From Leptolyngbya boryana PCC 6306 (GTDB lineage: Bacteria; Cyanobacteriota; Cyanobacteriia; Leptolyngbyales; Leptolyngbyaceae), in contig NZ_KB731324.1 of assembly GCF_000353285.1 (NCBI RefSeq), positions 5,164,577 through 5,228,576 on the forward strand: 64,000 bases of DNA. The letters run 5' to 3'. The notes beneath the pieces were generated by a model that saw only the letters and a program-made list of their open reading frames with translations, made no database searches and was not told where the DNA came from. Below, one piece after another: positions 34,501 to 42,995 of this stretch. The position numbers and the translations under genes are program-made. Every line of letters starts with the position of its first letter. Position 1 is the stretch's first letter.

Positions 34501-36464
34501 TCGGAAGTATATTCCAGTGCTTCTAAAATGATGTTGAGAAAATCTCGGCGATCGTAGTCTGAAGCCAGCGTAAATATCTCCTCAAACTGATCGATCACCA
34601 GTAACACCATCGGCTCAGTGCGAGTTCGCAACCATTGCACACAGCCTTCTGTCCCCTGATACATCAAGCCTTCAATCTGGTCTTGTTCTCCGGGTTGTGC
34701 CAAACATTTCACCAATGACTCAAACGGTTGATCGCCCGGACGCATCCGCCCAATCCACCATTGTTCGCTTCCCGGAATTCGCTTTCCTTGTCGCAACTGT
34801 GCAATTAATCCGGCTTGCACAACCGAAGATTTTCCACTGCCCGAAGCCCCGACGACTGCGAGGCAAGCATCCTGCTGAACGGCTTGTAAAAGCTGCTGAG
34901 TCAGAGCTTCCCGACCATAGAAGAACTCTGCATCGTCTTCGCTAAACGCTTGCAGCCCTCGATACGGACACACTCCAATCTCTGAAGGTTTGACCGTCTG
35001 CTGTTCTGGAAAGATATCAATTACGCCCTGAGTGCCCGATAACCAGACATGCAGCGACATCTTGCCTGCAAGCGCTAATTGAAGCTGAGTAATCCAAGCT
35101 GCAACAGGAAAGCCGCTCTGATTTTCGGCGCGATTTAACGTCTCAATCAGCGATCGCGTAAATAGTTCCGGTTCATTCCGAGGCGCTGCTGCTGCGATCA
35201 AACATTGCCCTTGCTCTCGTCGTAATTCTTCAACCCACTCTGGTAAAGTATCTGCCCCAGGACAATCGAGGATCACAATCTGCTGAGCAATTTCACTCTG
35301 ACGTAAAGCCGTTCGCAACCACGATCGCGTAATCCGCTCTCCTTCTCCCAAAATCACACAAGGCTCATCTTGCACGATGGCAATTCTGCCACGGATGTAG
35401 ACTAAAACGCTTGTTGCTTCGGGGGTTTCGAGCTTGAATTGAATTTGCGATCGCACCGTTTCCCAATCGCTCGATTGATACACCAGTTCAAACCCACCCA
35501 CACTACTGAGCAACTTACTAAATTGCAAAGTCAGGCGATGATCGCGCAACACATCAATGATGATGGCTTGTCGAGAAGGCAAAAGCGCGATCGAGGTCGA
35601 TTTCACGCCTAACGTAAACTGCCCAAACCCCTCAACGATTCGCTTCGGAGTTTGCAAGGGATATTCAGGCTGTAAGTGCGTTTCACCGCGTCCTCGCTTC
35701 TGCTGATTGATCAATCGCAGTTGTTGATTGCTTTTATCGATGTACTGAAGCGTCTGATGATAAACATATTTATACAATCCATCTGCATCGATCGCGCCAC
35801 TGGCATCTGCTGCCGCGCCTCGTAATCCTTGCATCAGAAAGTAAGTAAATACGCCATGCCCCAACTCTGGAAACTCCCAAGACTGCTGAGACTGATCACA
35901 AGAGAGCAACGCGTAAAATCCCTGACTTTGCACCGCGCGCTGTCCGAGCAATCCCATCATCTGAGCCGTTGGATTAGGAAGTGTTGCGCCTCTGAGCGTC
36001 ATGCCTCCACTGTGACACGCATCTAACCAGACAATCTGCTGCTGAGCTTGACACTGACCTAGCTGTTCTAAAAGCTCAGCAATACTCAATCCTGTATTGA
36101 GCAAGTCATCTTTCTGAGTATCAGCTAAGCATAGGACAGGCTGTTCGTCCTCTAAAATCCCATGCCCAGAAAAGTAAATCAGCACCGTATCCCGGCTTTG
36201 AGCAGATTCCACGATCGCCGCTAAACTGTCTCGAACTTGCTGGAGCGTCGCTGGCACCCCAAAATCGTGTCGGATCTGCATCGATCGCTGAGGAAATGCC
36301 TGCGTAGCATCAATTAAGGCTTCGGCGAGACCCTGACAGTCGATCGCGGAATATTGTAAAGAGGGCAGTCTTGAATCTCGATATCGATTGATCCCAATCA
36401 GCAAGATCCAAAGTTTAGCTTGTCCAGTTTCTAAAACCGTTGAACGATTAACAGCGCGAGGCAT
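31560..36464 (-). CDS. Caspase (orthocaspase)-nSTAND1-WD40 repeat protein
   Basis: 1634 residues. Residues 1-260: caspase p20/p10-like domain with intact dyad, His101 (IYFSGHGILED) and Cys150 (WLDACHSGG). Residues about 295-480: a further segment with similar spacing (VLVYIRGR; IVILDCPGAD; LFTRSLIETL) that reads as a degenerate second caspase-like domain. Residues about 498-960: nSTAND1 NTPase with CPYRGLQAFSEDDAEFFYGRE, Walker A GASGSGKSS (539-547) and Walker B-like VLLVIDQFEEIF. One transmembrane helix follows (AILAIASLAIAAIGFGSLAA). The C-terminus has 14 WD40 blades, i.e. two seven-bladed propellers, one blade degenerate. The design is that of a STAND sensor: propellers detect a trigger, the ATPase oligomerises and the protease acts. 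Trigger and substrate unknown. Starts 42 bp after the secreted protein gene. Confidence 0.93.
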   Translation of the reverse strand: MPRAVNRSTVLETGQAKLWILLIGINRYRDSRLPSLQYSAIDCQGLAEALIDATQAFPQRSMQIRHDFGVPATLQQVRDSLAAIVESAQSRDTVLIYFSGHGILEDEQPVLCLADTQKDDLLNTGLSIAELLEQLGQCQAQQQIVWLDACHSGGMTLRGATLPNPTAQMMGLLGQRAVQSQGFYALLSCDQSQQSWEFPELGHGVFTYFLMQGLRGAAADASGAIDADGLYKYVYHQTLQYIDKSNQQLRLINQQKRGRGETHLQPEYPLQTPKRIVEGFGQFTLGVKSTSIALLPSRQAIIIDVLRDHRLTLQFSKLLSSVGGFELVYQSSDWETVRSQIQFKLETPEATSVLVYIRGRIAIVQDEPCVILGEGERITRSWLRTALRQSEIAQQIVILDCPGADTLPEWVEELRREQGQCLIAAAAPRNEPELFTRSLIETLNRAENQSGFPVAAWITQLQLALAGKMSLHVWLSGTQGVIDIFPEQQTVKPSEIGVCPYRGLQAFSEDDAEFFYGREALTQQLLQAVQQDACLAVVGASGSGKSSVVQAGLIAQLRQGKRIPGSEQWWIGRMRPGDQPFESLVKCLAQPGEQDQIEGLMYQGTEGCVQWLRTRTEPMVLLVIDQFEEIFTLASDYDRRDFLNIILEALEYTSDRFKLVLTLRADFVAAALEIPQLAGILQRSSILVPPCLSDEDYRQVIVRPAEQVGLKVEASLVEVLLQELDRTPGDLPLLEFVLEQLWQKRKTGELTLKTYQSEIGGLQGALENKAQATYDQLRLDEQDCARWIFLSLTQLGEGTEDTRRRVLKADLDVAKYPPNLIDRTLHALSDAKLIVINTEELPTSRGELTTTEIPPVVTIEVAHEILIRHWSTLRWWLTENRKRLQVQRPIEQSAIDWHKNNRPSDLLLRGMRLAEAEELYVKYTDELTRETQEFIAASLDARQGEQLALKRRLRRAQQAILAIASLAIAAIGFGSLAAWNQRNAQIREIQALSASSEALLNSNQQLESLADGIKAGHQLQRLDRPWNFLPFDVKTTAIATLQQAISQTQESNRLEGHAQQVNDVQMSADGQLIATVSNDNLVKLWSREGAAIQTLTDHRDRVLAVTFSSDNQQIATASADRTIKIWNRDGKLIHTLNGHRDWVTDVQFSENGRSLISSSRDGTIKLWNLDQKKEVQTFRGHRGWVNQIAFGQSDRQILSGSEDGTIKIWEIGKSGAIRSFNAHRERVTSVSIAPNRQSILSSGDNLAKLWTLSGKEIATFEGHRDQVNTAIYSPDGRTIATGSIDQTIRLWNLEGALLATIQGHGAAVMNLSFSPAGTQLLSASADKTARVWQVSTLAKLNTGFSALAVNGSMIAIATPDQTIQVQQDGNLRILKGHTAPITQLRFSGDTLISASADKTIRIWNAKTGEPIKTIAAHGDRVTALSVDHARKTFASGSADKTIKIWSIDGNAIATLQGHTDEVTALSFLADGRLASGSIDKSIRLWNVDQKTSTVLGEHRLAISDLAVNGDTLASASWDNTIQLWSIQEARSKYTLIGHNNGVTSLSFHNSVLASGSSDSTIKLWNAETGELIKTLNGTQDRVASVVFQGNTLLSTSDRAGLTTWDFDLERLMKQSCDRVQFFARSHSDLAKLCN

Positions 36465-36506
36465 AGGATAAGTATTTCAAAGAGTAGATCGCGACACAGC
36501 ACCTGA

Positions 36507-37412
36507 TCATTTTTGATCAATTGCGTAAGTATAATCGAACAGTTGCCCGACTTGGCGACGTAAGCCTGCAAGTGGATAAAGTTTTGGGGTTAATTGATGG
36601 GTTGCATAGTGATCGGCTGCCGCAATAACGCGACGCGCTTCTGCCTGAGACAGCTTTCCTTGCTTGAATCCAGCGATCACACTCTCAATTCCTTGATGAT
36701 ATTCTGAACTATTACGAAAGTTAAATTCTGGCTGTTCTGCTTGAGGGGCAGGTTGTGGAGCGATCGCGATCATTGGTAATGAAATCGGTGCTTGCAGTGA
36801 TAAAACATACACGCTATCTGCGGGCAATTGCACGACTCGAATGTTCTTTGGAGAACTCATCCCACTGAGAATCCCGATCGCACCGCCAATCATGCCTCCT
36901 TGATCAAACATTTCTGCTTTGCGGCTACTGCGAGCGGTCGCACCCAAAACTGAGCCAAATAAATTGCCCATCATGCCGCTATTTTCGCGTGCCCGTTCTG
37001 CTCCGCTGACTTGTTCGATCGTGGTTCCTGGAATGATCGCGGTTGTCGCTTGAATTGGCACAATCTGACCCCGCACAACAATCGACTCTGCGACAATTCG
37101 CGCTCCACCATTTTCGGGCTTCAGCTTCACCGAAACGGGCGTATTGGCTGGCACGACTTCATTCCCTTGCAAATCCATCAACGGCTGCGCGAGCGGAACG
37201 GTAAGCGGAAAGTCCTGCTTTTGTCCAACATCCACATTGACTGCTCCTGGCAGCTTAATAATTACCCCGGCAGTTTGAGGAATCAATGCGCCTTGTTGGG
37301 ATCTCGTGACTGAAGTTGTGCTAGAGAGAACGACTTCAGCCGATGCAGGCAGTGCGATTGGAGTGGCGATCGCGATAGACAAAGCCAAGTTCAAAAGGGT
37401 ACGAGCGTTCAT
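36507..37412 (-). CDS. Secreted protein of unknown function upstream of the caspase gene
   Basis: About 301 residues from ATG 37412 (MNARTLLNLALS), chosen because it begins a clean Sec signal peptide (cleavage after ALPASA) with AGGAAG upstream; the open frame extends another 63 codons without similarity. The mature part is beta-rich with VPANTPVSVKLKPE and RGQIVPIQATT, reminiscent of the VPAGT-type segments in TrbI/VirB10-like and related cyanobacterial secreted proteins, and has Gly/Met-rich GMMGNLFGSVLGA and GGMIGGAIGIL stretches. The C-terminal helix ends in a short repeat-free region. It ends 42 bp before the caspase-nSTAND start on the same strand, so the two probably form an operon. 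Confidence 0.65.
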   Translation of the reverse strand: MNARTLLNLALSIAIATPIALPASAEVVLSSTTSVTRSQQGALIPQTAGVIIKLPGAVNVDVGQKQDFPLTVPLAQPLMDLQGNEVVPANTPVSVKLKPENGGARIVAESIVVRGQIVPIQATTAIIPGTTIEQVSGAERARENSGMMGNLFGSVLGATARSSRKAEMFDQGGMIGGAIGILSGMSSPKNIRVVQLPADSVYVLSLQAPISLPMIAIAPQPAPQAEQPEFNFRNSSEYHQGIESVIAGFKQGKLSQAEARRVIAAADHYATHQLTPKLYPLAGLRRQVGQLFDYTYAIDQK

Positions 37413-37510
37413 GGAAATCTTCCTGTCTGGACTACACTGTACTGTTAGGGAAGACGATCGAGCGTTATGCAGCACGACTCCACCGCTCGATTTTGGATGA
37501 CTTGCCTGGA

Positions 37511-38470
37511 TTACCAAGAATCTTGCAGCGACAAATTCATGACCTCCTGTACGACTTTGAGAAATTGACGTAAAACAATCGATGAATCCTCTTGTCGCCA
37601 CACGATCGCGATCTGTCGGTTCAGCGTTGCATTCTGGATCGCTCGATATACGACACCTTCTCGCTGGAGCGTTTGTACATGATTGGGCAGGATAGACACG
37701 CCAACCCCTGATGCGATGAGGCTGAGCAGAGTGACGACACCTGTTACACTTACGGTCGGATTAATTTTCGGTTCAAATCCTGCCTCGCGGCAAAGCGTGA
37801 TGATTTTTTCATAAAAAGGCAGCACATCCAGGGAAGGTAAGAGGATCGATTCATTTGCGATCGCCGTCAATGGAACGGTCGGCTGATTTGCCAGCACATG
37901 ATGAATGGGTAGCGCCACGACAAAATATTCCTCCAGAATCGGCTGAATGCTCAATGCGGGATCGGTCTCTTCAAAACTCGAAAAACGCTGAAAGATGACA
38001 TCCAATTGATGCTGCTTCAGCATCTGAACTTCTTGCTGGATCGTGATCTCATGCAGTTCTAGTTCTACATTGGGAAACCGTTGGGTGAAGGCTTGCACAA
38101 TTTCAGGCAAAGTTGTATTAGCAATGGCATTATTCATTCCAATGCTTAATCGTCCAATCTTTCCTTGGCTCGCTTGTCGGGCAGTAGACATTGCTTGCTC
38201 TAGATGCCTCAATGCTTGCTGCACTTCAGAACGAAAGACTTGACCTGCTTCGGTTAACTCGATGGGACGCTTGCTGCGATCGAATAACTTCACTGGATTC
38301 GGTTGATTGCGGCTGAGAAATGCTTCTAGCGCCTGAATCCGCTTGCTCAGTGGTGGTTGCTTAATGCCGATGCGCTTTGCCGCTTCGGTGAAGTTGTTGT
38401 GGTTCTGTACAACTTCCATGAAGTAGCAAATCTGTCGAAGCTCAATCTCGCTGAGTTCTTGAAACTGCAT
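37511..38470 (-). CDS. LysR-family transcriptional regulator
   Basis: 319 residues from ATG 38470 (a TTG two codons earlier is less likely). N-terminal winged HTH: LRQICYFMEVVQNHNNFTEA, AAKRIGIKQPPLSKRIQALE. The C-terminal effector domain follows the periplasmic-binding-like fold (GRLSIGMNNAIANTTLPEIV). Divergent from the 5-oxoprolinase gene with 109 bp between starts, a classic LysR arrangement. The shared gap contains ATCCTGTAGGAT and ATATCCTAAAAGATAT dyads and a 36-bp element repeated at 43818. It most likely regulates the oxoproline genes in response to a pathway compound (inference). Confidence 0.92.
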   Translation of the reverse strand: MQFQELSEIELRQICYFMEVVQNHNNFTEAAKRIGIKQPPLSKRIQALEAFLSRNQPNPVKLFDRSKRPIELTEAGQVFRSEVQQALRHLEQAMSTARQASQGKIGRLSIGMNNAIANTTLPEIVQAFTQRFPNVELELHEITIQQEVQMLKQHQLDVIFQRFSSFEETDPALSIQPILEEYFVVALPIHHVLANQPTVPLTAIANESILLPSLDVLPFYEKIITLCREAGFEPKINPTVSVTGVVTLLSLIASGVGVSILPNHVQTLQREGVVYRAIQNATLNRQIAIVWRQEDSSIVLRQFLKVVQEVMNLSLQDSW

Positions 38471-38490
38471 TGTCAACTATATCCTAAAAG

Positions 38491-38526
38491 ATATTTTGTC
38501 ATTCAATTTTCATCCTGTAGGATATG
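38491..38526. promoter_or_regulatory. 36-bp promoter/operator element, copy 1 (lysR-oxoprolinase gap)
   Basis: Begins ATATTTTGTCATTCA and ends TCCTGTAGGATATG. 31 of 36 bases match the element at 43818-43853, ungapped. It contains the dyad ATCCT-GT-AGGAT and lies 54 bp upstream of the oxoprolinase start and 20 bp upstream of lysR. A LysR binding site is the most economical explanation. Confidence 0.55.
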
Positions 38527-38579
38527 GCAATCCTAAAATACAAGCAACACCTAAACTCAATGGGTTAGTCGAGGCAATT

Positions 38580-41500
38580 ATGCTAAAAGTATTTGCAGAC
38601 CGAGGGGGGACGTTTACCGATTTAGTTGCAGTGACCGATGATCAAGGAATCGTCGATCGCCTCTCAATGATTGCGGGTCGCTTCCAGGTCACTCCCCTTG
38701 CCGATCGCTCCTGGATCATTATTTATAAGCTACTTTCAGAGCAGCCCGAACAGTATCAAGATGCCGTGATTCAAGGCATTCGAGACATCCTGGGACTATC
38801 GAGCGATCGCGCGATTCCGCCGGGAACAGTTGAAGTCGTAAAAATGGGCACGACAGTTGCGACGAACGCCCTACTAGAGCGCAAAGGAGAGCGAACTTTA
38901 CTGCTGACGACTCAAGGCTTTCGGGATGCGCTCGCGATCGGCTATCAAAATCGACCGAATATTTTTGCGCGTCAGATCGTTTTACCTGAGCGAGTCTATG
39001 AACGAGTGATTGAGGTTCAAGAACGCTACACGGCACAAGGAGAAGAACTGGTCTCCATCACCTCTGAGGAAGAACTGCGATTGACCACTCTTCTTCAACA
39101 GGCTTACCAAGATGGAATTCGGGCAGTTGCGATCGCACTACTGCATAGTTACCGCTACCCAAAACACGAACAACAGATTGCAGGTCTCGCCCGTAAAGTA
39201 GGCTTCCAGCAGATTTCTATTTCTCATGAAGTCAGTCCATTGATGAAGCTGATTCGTCGAGGCGATACAACTGTCGTCGATGCCTACCTTTCTCCGATTC
39301 TACGGCGCTATGTCGAGCAAGTGGGCACGGCATTGCCTCGCTCGACAACCAAGCTAGAGTTTATGAAATCAGATGGTGGACTGACTGAAGCAGCGCGATT
39401 TCAAGGGAAAGATAGTATTCTCTCAGGCCCTGCGGGGGGCATTGTCGGGGCTGTGAAAACCAGTACCACAGCAGGGTTTGACAAAATTATTGGTTTTGAT
39501 ATGGGCGGCACTTCCACCGATGTGTCTCACTACAATGGCGAGTACGAGCGAACCTTAGAAACTGAAGTCGCAGGAGTTAGACTGTGTGCGCCGATGATGT
39601 CGATTCACACGGTCGCAGCCGGAGGGGGATCAATCCTGCGGTTTGATGGGTCGCGCTATCGAGTTGGACCTGAATCGGCGGGTGCTAATCCGGGTCCTGC
39701 GTGCTATCGCAAGGGTGGACCGCTAACCGTGACCGATTGCAATGTTCGTCTAGGAAAAGTTCAGCCTGAGTTCTTTCCGCAGGTGTTTGGAGTGGAAGGA
39801 AATCTGCCGCTCGATCGCACGATCGTTGAACAAAAATTTGCAGCGCTCAGTGCAGAAATTCGGACGGCTACCGGGGACAATCGCACCGATGAACAGGTCG
39901 CGGCTGGCTTTCTGGCAATTGCGATCGACAAAATGGCAAATGCGATTAAAAAAATCTCCGTTCAACGCGGCTATGACGTGACCCAGTACACGCTCTGTTG
40001 CTTTGGGGGAGCAGGTGGACAACATGCCTGCTTGATTGCAGAAGCATTGGGCATGACCAAGATTTTTATTCATCCGTTTGCAGGCGTTTTATCCGCTTAC
40101 GGGATTGGGTTAGCTGATGTGCGAACGTTGAAAGATCGAGCGATCGAAGCGAATCTGGACGAAACGAAGATGCCTGAACTAGAACAAGCTTTAGCCGCAC
40201 TCGACTTAGATAGTCGAGCAGAAATTATTGCTCAGGGCGTGAGTGCCGATCAGATTCAAACGGTCTTCAAAGCAAGGCTGCGCTATCAAGGGACGGATTC
40301 TGCATTGAGCGTTGATTTCGATCAAGTCGAAGCAATGCGATCGCAATTTGAGGCAATTTACGAGCAGCGCTATGGCTTTTCAATGCCCGAAAAAAGCTTG
40401 ATTGTAGAGGCAGTTTCTGTCGAAGCCATCGCCCACGCAAACCCAATCGCAGAACCGTTGCTCTCCGATCAGAGAATCACGCCACTCATCGCAATTGCAA
40501 CCGTTCCGATCTACACCAAAGAGGCTCGGCATCAAACTCCGGTCTATCGTCGTCAAGATCTCAGACCGGGCGATCGCATTACAGGAGCCGCCCTGATTCT
40601 CGAACCCACGGGAACAAATGTCGTTGAACCCGGATGGTGTGCGGAACTGACGCAGCAGAACTATCTGATTTTGAGCAAGGTAGAAGAGACTCAAGGTGCT
40701 GCTCTCTCATTGCCTGCTGCGATGCCTGATCCCGTGATGCTGGAGATTTTTAACAATCTGGTTCGTGCGATCGCAGAAGAAATGGGCATCACCCTGCAAA
40801 ATACAAGCTATTCCGTCAACATCAAAGAGCGGCTCGACTTCTCTTGTGCCATCTTTGATCACTCTGGGCAACTGGTCGCCAATGCACCGCATATTCCCGT
40901 GCATTTAGGATCGATGAGTGAAAGTGTGAGTAGTTTAATTCAGGCAAGAGGCACAACTCTAAAGCCTGGAGATGCTTATGCTTCCAATAATCCCTACAAT
41001 GGCGGGACTCATTTACCTGATATCACAGTCATCACTCCGGTATTTGTAGCAGATTGCTCTACGCCAATGTTTTATGTCGCTTCACGCGGACATCATGCGG
41101 ATATTGGCGGTATCACACCCGGTTCGATGCCCCCGCATAGTCAATCGATCGACCAAGAAGGCATCCTCCTCGATAATCTACAAATCGTAGATCAGGGACA
41201 CTTTCTAGAAGCAGAACTACTAGAAGTGTTCACGAATCATCCCTATCCGGTTCGTAATTCGGTTCAGAACTTAGCCGATCTACAAGCTCAAATTGCAGCG
41301 AATGAGCGAGGAGTACAAGAACTTCGTCGCATTGTTCACGCCTATGGGCTTGAAACGGTACAGAACTATATGCAGTACATTCAAGACAATGCAGAAGAAT
41401 CGGTTCGGCGAGTGATTAAGGGTCTCAAGCCAGGTCGCTTTGAGTATCGAATGGATGATGACAGTCGGATTTGTGTTGATTTAACGATCAATTCTGCGAC

Positions 41501-42269
41501 CCGCTCTGCTCGGATTGATTTCACCGGGACATCCGAGCAGCGATCGACCAATCTGAATGCTCCATTGGCGATTTGCAAGGCGGTGGTTCTCTATGTCTTC
41601 CGTAGCTTAGTCGAGGATGATATCCCGCTGAATGCAGGCTGCCTCAAGCCACTCGAAATGATTGTTCCTGAAGGGTGTTTCCTCAATCCACGTCCGCCTG
41701 CTGCTGTGGTTGCTGGCAATGTCGAGACCTCACAAGCGATCGCGAATGCTCTCTATGGTGCGTTGGGTATTCTGGCGGCTTCTCAAGGCACGATGAACAA
41801 CTTCACCTTTGGCAATCAACAGCATCAGTACTATGAAACCATCTGTGGCGGTTCTGGCGCGGGGGCAACGTTCGATGGCACTGATGCGGTACAAACCCAC
41901 ATGACCAACTCTCGCCTGACTGATCCAGAAGTTCTAGAGTGGCGATTTCCTGTACTGGTTGAGGAATTTTCGATTCGATCGAACAGTGGCGGCAGGGGGC
42001 AACATCACGGTGGCAATGGGGTGGTTCGGCGCATTCAGTTTCGGGAACCCATGACGGCGGCAATTCTATCCGGGCATCGAATTGTTCCCCCGTTTGGACT
42101 GATGGGGGGGCAACCTGGCAAGACGGGATGCAATTCAGTGGTACGACAAGACGGCACGATCGAACCACTCTCTAGCAAAGCAGAAGTTTTAGTCAAGCCG
42201 GGTGATGTATTTGTGATTGAAACACCAGGTGGCGGTGGATTTGGAGATCCAGAACGGTGCTCACTTTGA
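38580..42269 (+). CDS. 5-oxoprolinase (OPLAH-type), fused HyuA-HyuB hydantoinase/oxoprolinase
   Basis: 1229 residues from ATG 38580 (MLKVFADRGGTFTD); the open frame back to 38496 is promoter. The N-terminal HyuA half has the actin-like ATPase signatures DRGGTFTD, VGTTVATNALLERKG-type MGTTVATNALLERKG, SGPAGGIVGA and GFDMGGTSTDVS. The C-terminal HyuB half has YSVNIKERLDFSCAIFD (quoted in part: NIKERLDFS), GDAYASNNPYNGGTHLPD and the GHRIVPPFGLMGGQPG region (quoted in part). A single chain of this order and length is typical of OPLAH, the ATP-dependent hydrolysis of 5-oxoproline to glutamate; hydantoins are an alternative substrate. The nearby D-glutamate cyclase supports oxoproline. Confidence 0.88.
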   Translation: MLKVFADRGGTFTDLVAVTDDQGIVDRLSMIAGRFQVTPLADRSWIIIYKLLSEQPEQYQDAVIQGIRDILGLSSDRAIPPGTVEVVKMGTTVATNALLERKGERTLLLTTQGFRDALAIGYQNRPNIFARQIVLPERVYERVIEVQERYTAQGEELVSITSEEELRLTTLLQQAYQDGIRAVAIALLHSYRYPKHEQQIAGLARKVGFQQISISHEVSPLMKLIRRGDTTVVDAYLSPILRRYVEQVGTALPRSTTKLEFMKSDGGLTEAARFQGKDSILSGPAGGIVGAVKTSTTAGFDKIIGFDMGGTSTDVSHYNGEYERTLETEVAGVRLCAPMMSIHTVAAGGGSILRFDGSRYRVGPESAGANPGPACYRKGGPLTVTDCNVRLGKVQPEFFPQVFGVEGNLPLDRTIVEQKFAALSAEIRTATGDNRTDEQVAAGFLAIAIDKMANAIKKISVQRGYDVTQYTLCCFGGAGGQHACLIAEALGMTKIFIHPFAGVLSAYGIGLADVRTLKDRAIEANLDETKMPELEQALAALDLDSRAEIIAQGVSADQIQTVFKARLRYQGTDSALSVDFDQVEAMRSQFEAIYEQRYGFSMPEKSLIVEAVSVEAIAHANPIAEPLLSDQRITPLIAIATVPIYTKEARHQTPVYRRQDLRPGDRITGAALILEPTGTNVVEPGWCAELTQQNYLILSKVEETQGAALSLPAAMPDPVMLEIFNNLVRAIAEEMGITLQNTSYSVNIKERLDFSCAIFDHSGQLVANAPHIPVHLGSMSESVSSLIQARGTTLKPGDAYASNNPYNGGTHLPDITVITPVFVADCSTPMFYVASRGHHADIGGITPGSMPPHSQSIDQEGILLDNLQIVDQGHFLEAELLEVFTNHPYPVRNSVQNLADLQAQIAANERGVQELRRIVHAYGLETVQNYMQYIQDNAEESVRRVIKGLKPGRFEYRMDDDSRICVDLTINSATRSARIDFTGTSEQRSTNLNAPLAICKAVVLYVFRSLVEDDIPLNAGCLKPLEMIVPEGCFLNPRPPAAVVAGNVETSQAIANALYGALGILAASQGTMNNFTFGNQQHQYYETICGGSGAGATFDGTDAVQTHMTNSRLTDPEVLEWRFPVLVEEFSIRSNSGGRGQHHGGNGVVRRIQFREPMTAAILSGHRIVPPFGLMGGQPGKTGCNSVVRQDGTIEPLSSKAEVLVKPGDVFVIETPGGGGFGDPERCSL

Positions 42270-42354
42270 CATTTGCTTACCTCCGATCTGAGACAGCGCA
42301 TCAGTTCTCTGTGCTGCGAAAGATAAGGTTATCACTGCTAAGAAGTTAGGAGTG

Positions 42355-42399
42355 ATGTATGAGGAAAACGATAGTTCATTACCCACTCAGATACCATGA
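42355..42399 (+). CDS. Possible 14-residue leader peptide ORF
   Basis: A TAGGAG motif, then ATG at 42355 and the frame MYEENDSSLPTQIP, whose TGA stop overlaps the ATG of the DUF3592 gene (ATGA). The position suggests translational coupling. It may be chance: 14 codons is short. Confidence 0.25.
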   Translation: MYEENDSSLPTQIP

Positions 42400-42947
42400 T
42401 CATCTTCGCTATCATTGGTCGCCTCGTAATGTTTTGTATGTTTGGGAGTGCTGGTATTCTCTTCATCTGGTGCTCGTTGCAGATGCTCTGGCGGGGCGCT
42501 CGAAGCAAAAAATGGCCTGAAATTCAGGCAGAAGCAACAGATTTTCTTGTGCGCTCTCTTAGCGACGGGACTTGGGACTATTATTGCTACACTATTTTCT
42601 ACGGATATACTGTTGGTGGTGATATATATCTAGCTAGAGGCGATGACTCTTGTCACTTTAGCAGCTATGCCGATGCTGAAGCAGCAGCGATGAAGGAGTC
42701 TTCGCTCATAAAGTCTCTCACAGTATTCTATTATCCAAAGAAGCCAAAGATCTATGTCCTGCAACGCGGGATAGATACATCTGTGTTTTGCTCCAGTGTG
42801 TACGGTGTGCTCTGCTTAGTGCTTGCTTCATCTGTGTTGCCATGGTTAATCGGGTTATTTGTGATTGGAATGCCACCAGCGATAAGTTGCCCGACACCAG
42901 ATTTCTCAGAGCGTCGATGGATTCCCAGTGAATGTCCGAATATTTAG
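42396..42947 (+). CDS. DUF3592-like membrane protein
   Basis: 183 residues. An N-terminal transmembrane helix (IGRLVMFCMFGSAGILFIW), then a small extracytoplasmic or cytoplasmic beta domain (WPEIQAEATDF; YYCYTIFYGYTVGGDIY; LTVFYYPKKPKI), a second hydrophobic region (residues about 130-160) and a tail with Pro and Cys. The W-P-x-x-x-A pattern and YFYPKxP segment match DUF3592. It lies between the oxoprolinase and the DUF1445 gene on the same strand; its part in this pathway is not obvious. The base composition and cysteine content look a little different from neighbours. Confidence 0.65.
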   Translation: MIIFAIIGRLVMFCMFGSAGILFIWCSLQMLWRGARSKKWPEIQAEATDFLVRSLSDGTWDYYCYTIFYGYTVGGDIYLARGDDSCHFSSYADAEAAAMKESSLIKSLTVFYYPKKPKIYVLQRGIDTSVFCSSVYGVLCLVLASSVLPWLIGLFVIGMPPAISCPTPDFSERRWIPSECPNI

Positions 42948-42995
42948 CGCTTTTGAATGGTCTCGCCCCTAAGTATCTAGCTAAGGAGTTTTTTG

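Noticed and set aside
38496-38579. Extended start of the oxoprolinase
   Set aside because: The sequence is the lysR-shared promoter element, and the protein family begins at MLKVFADRGG.
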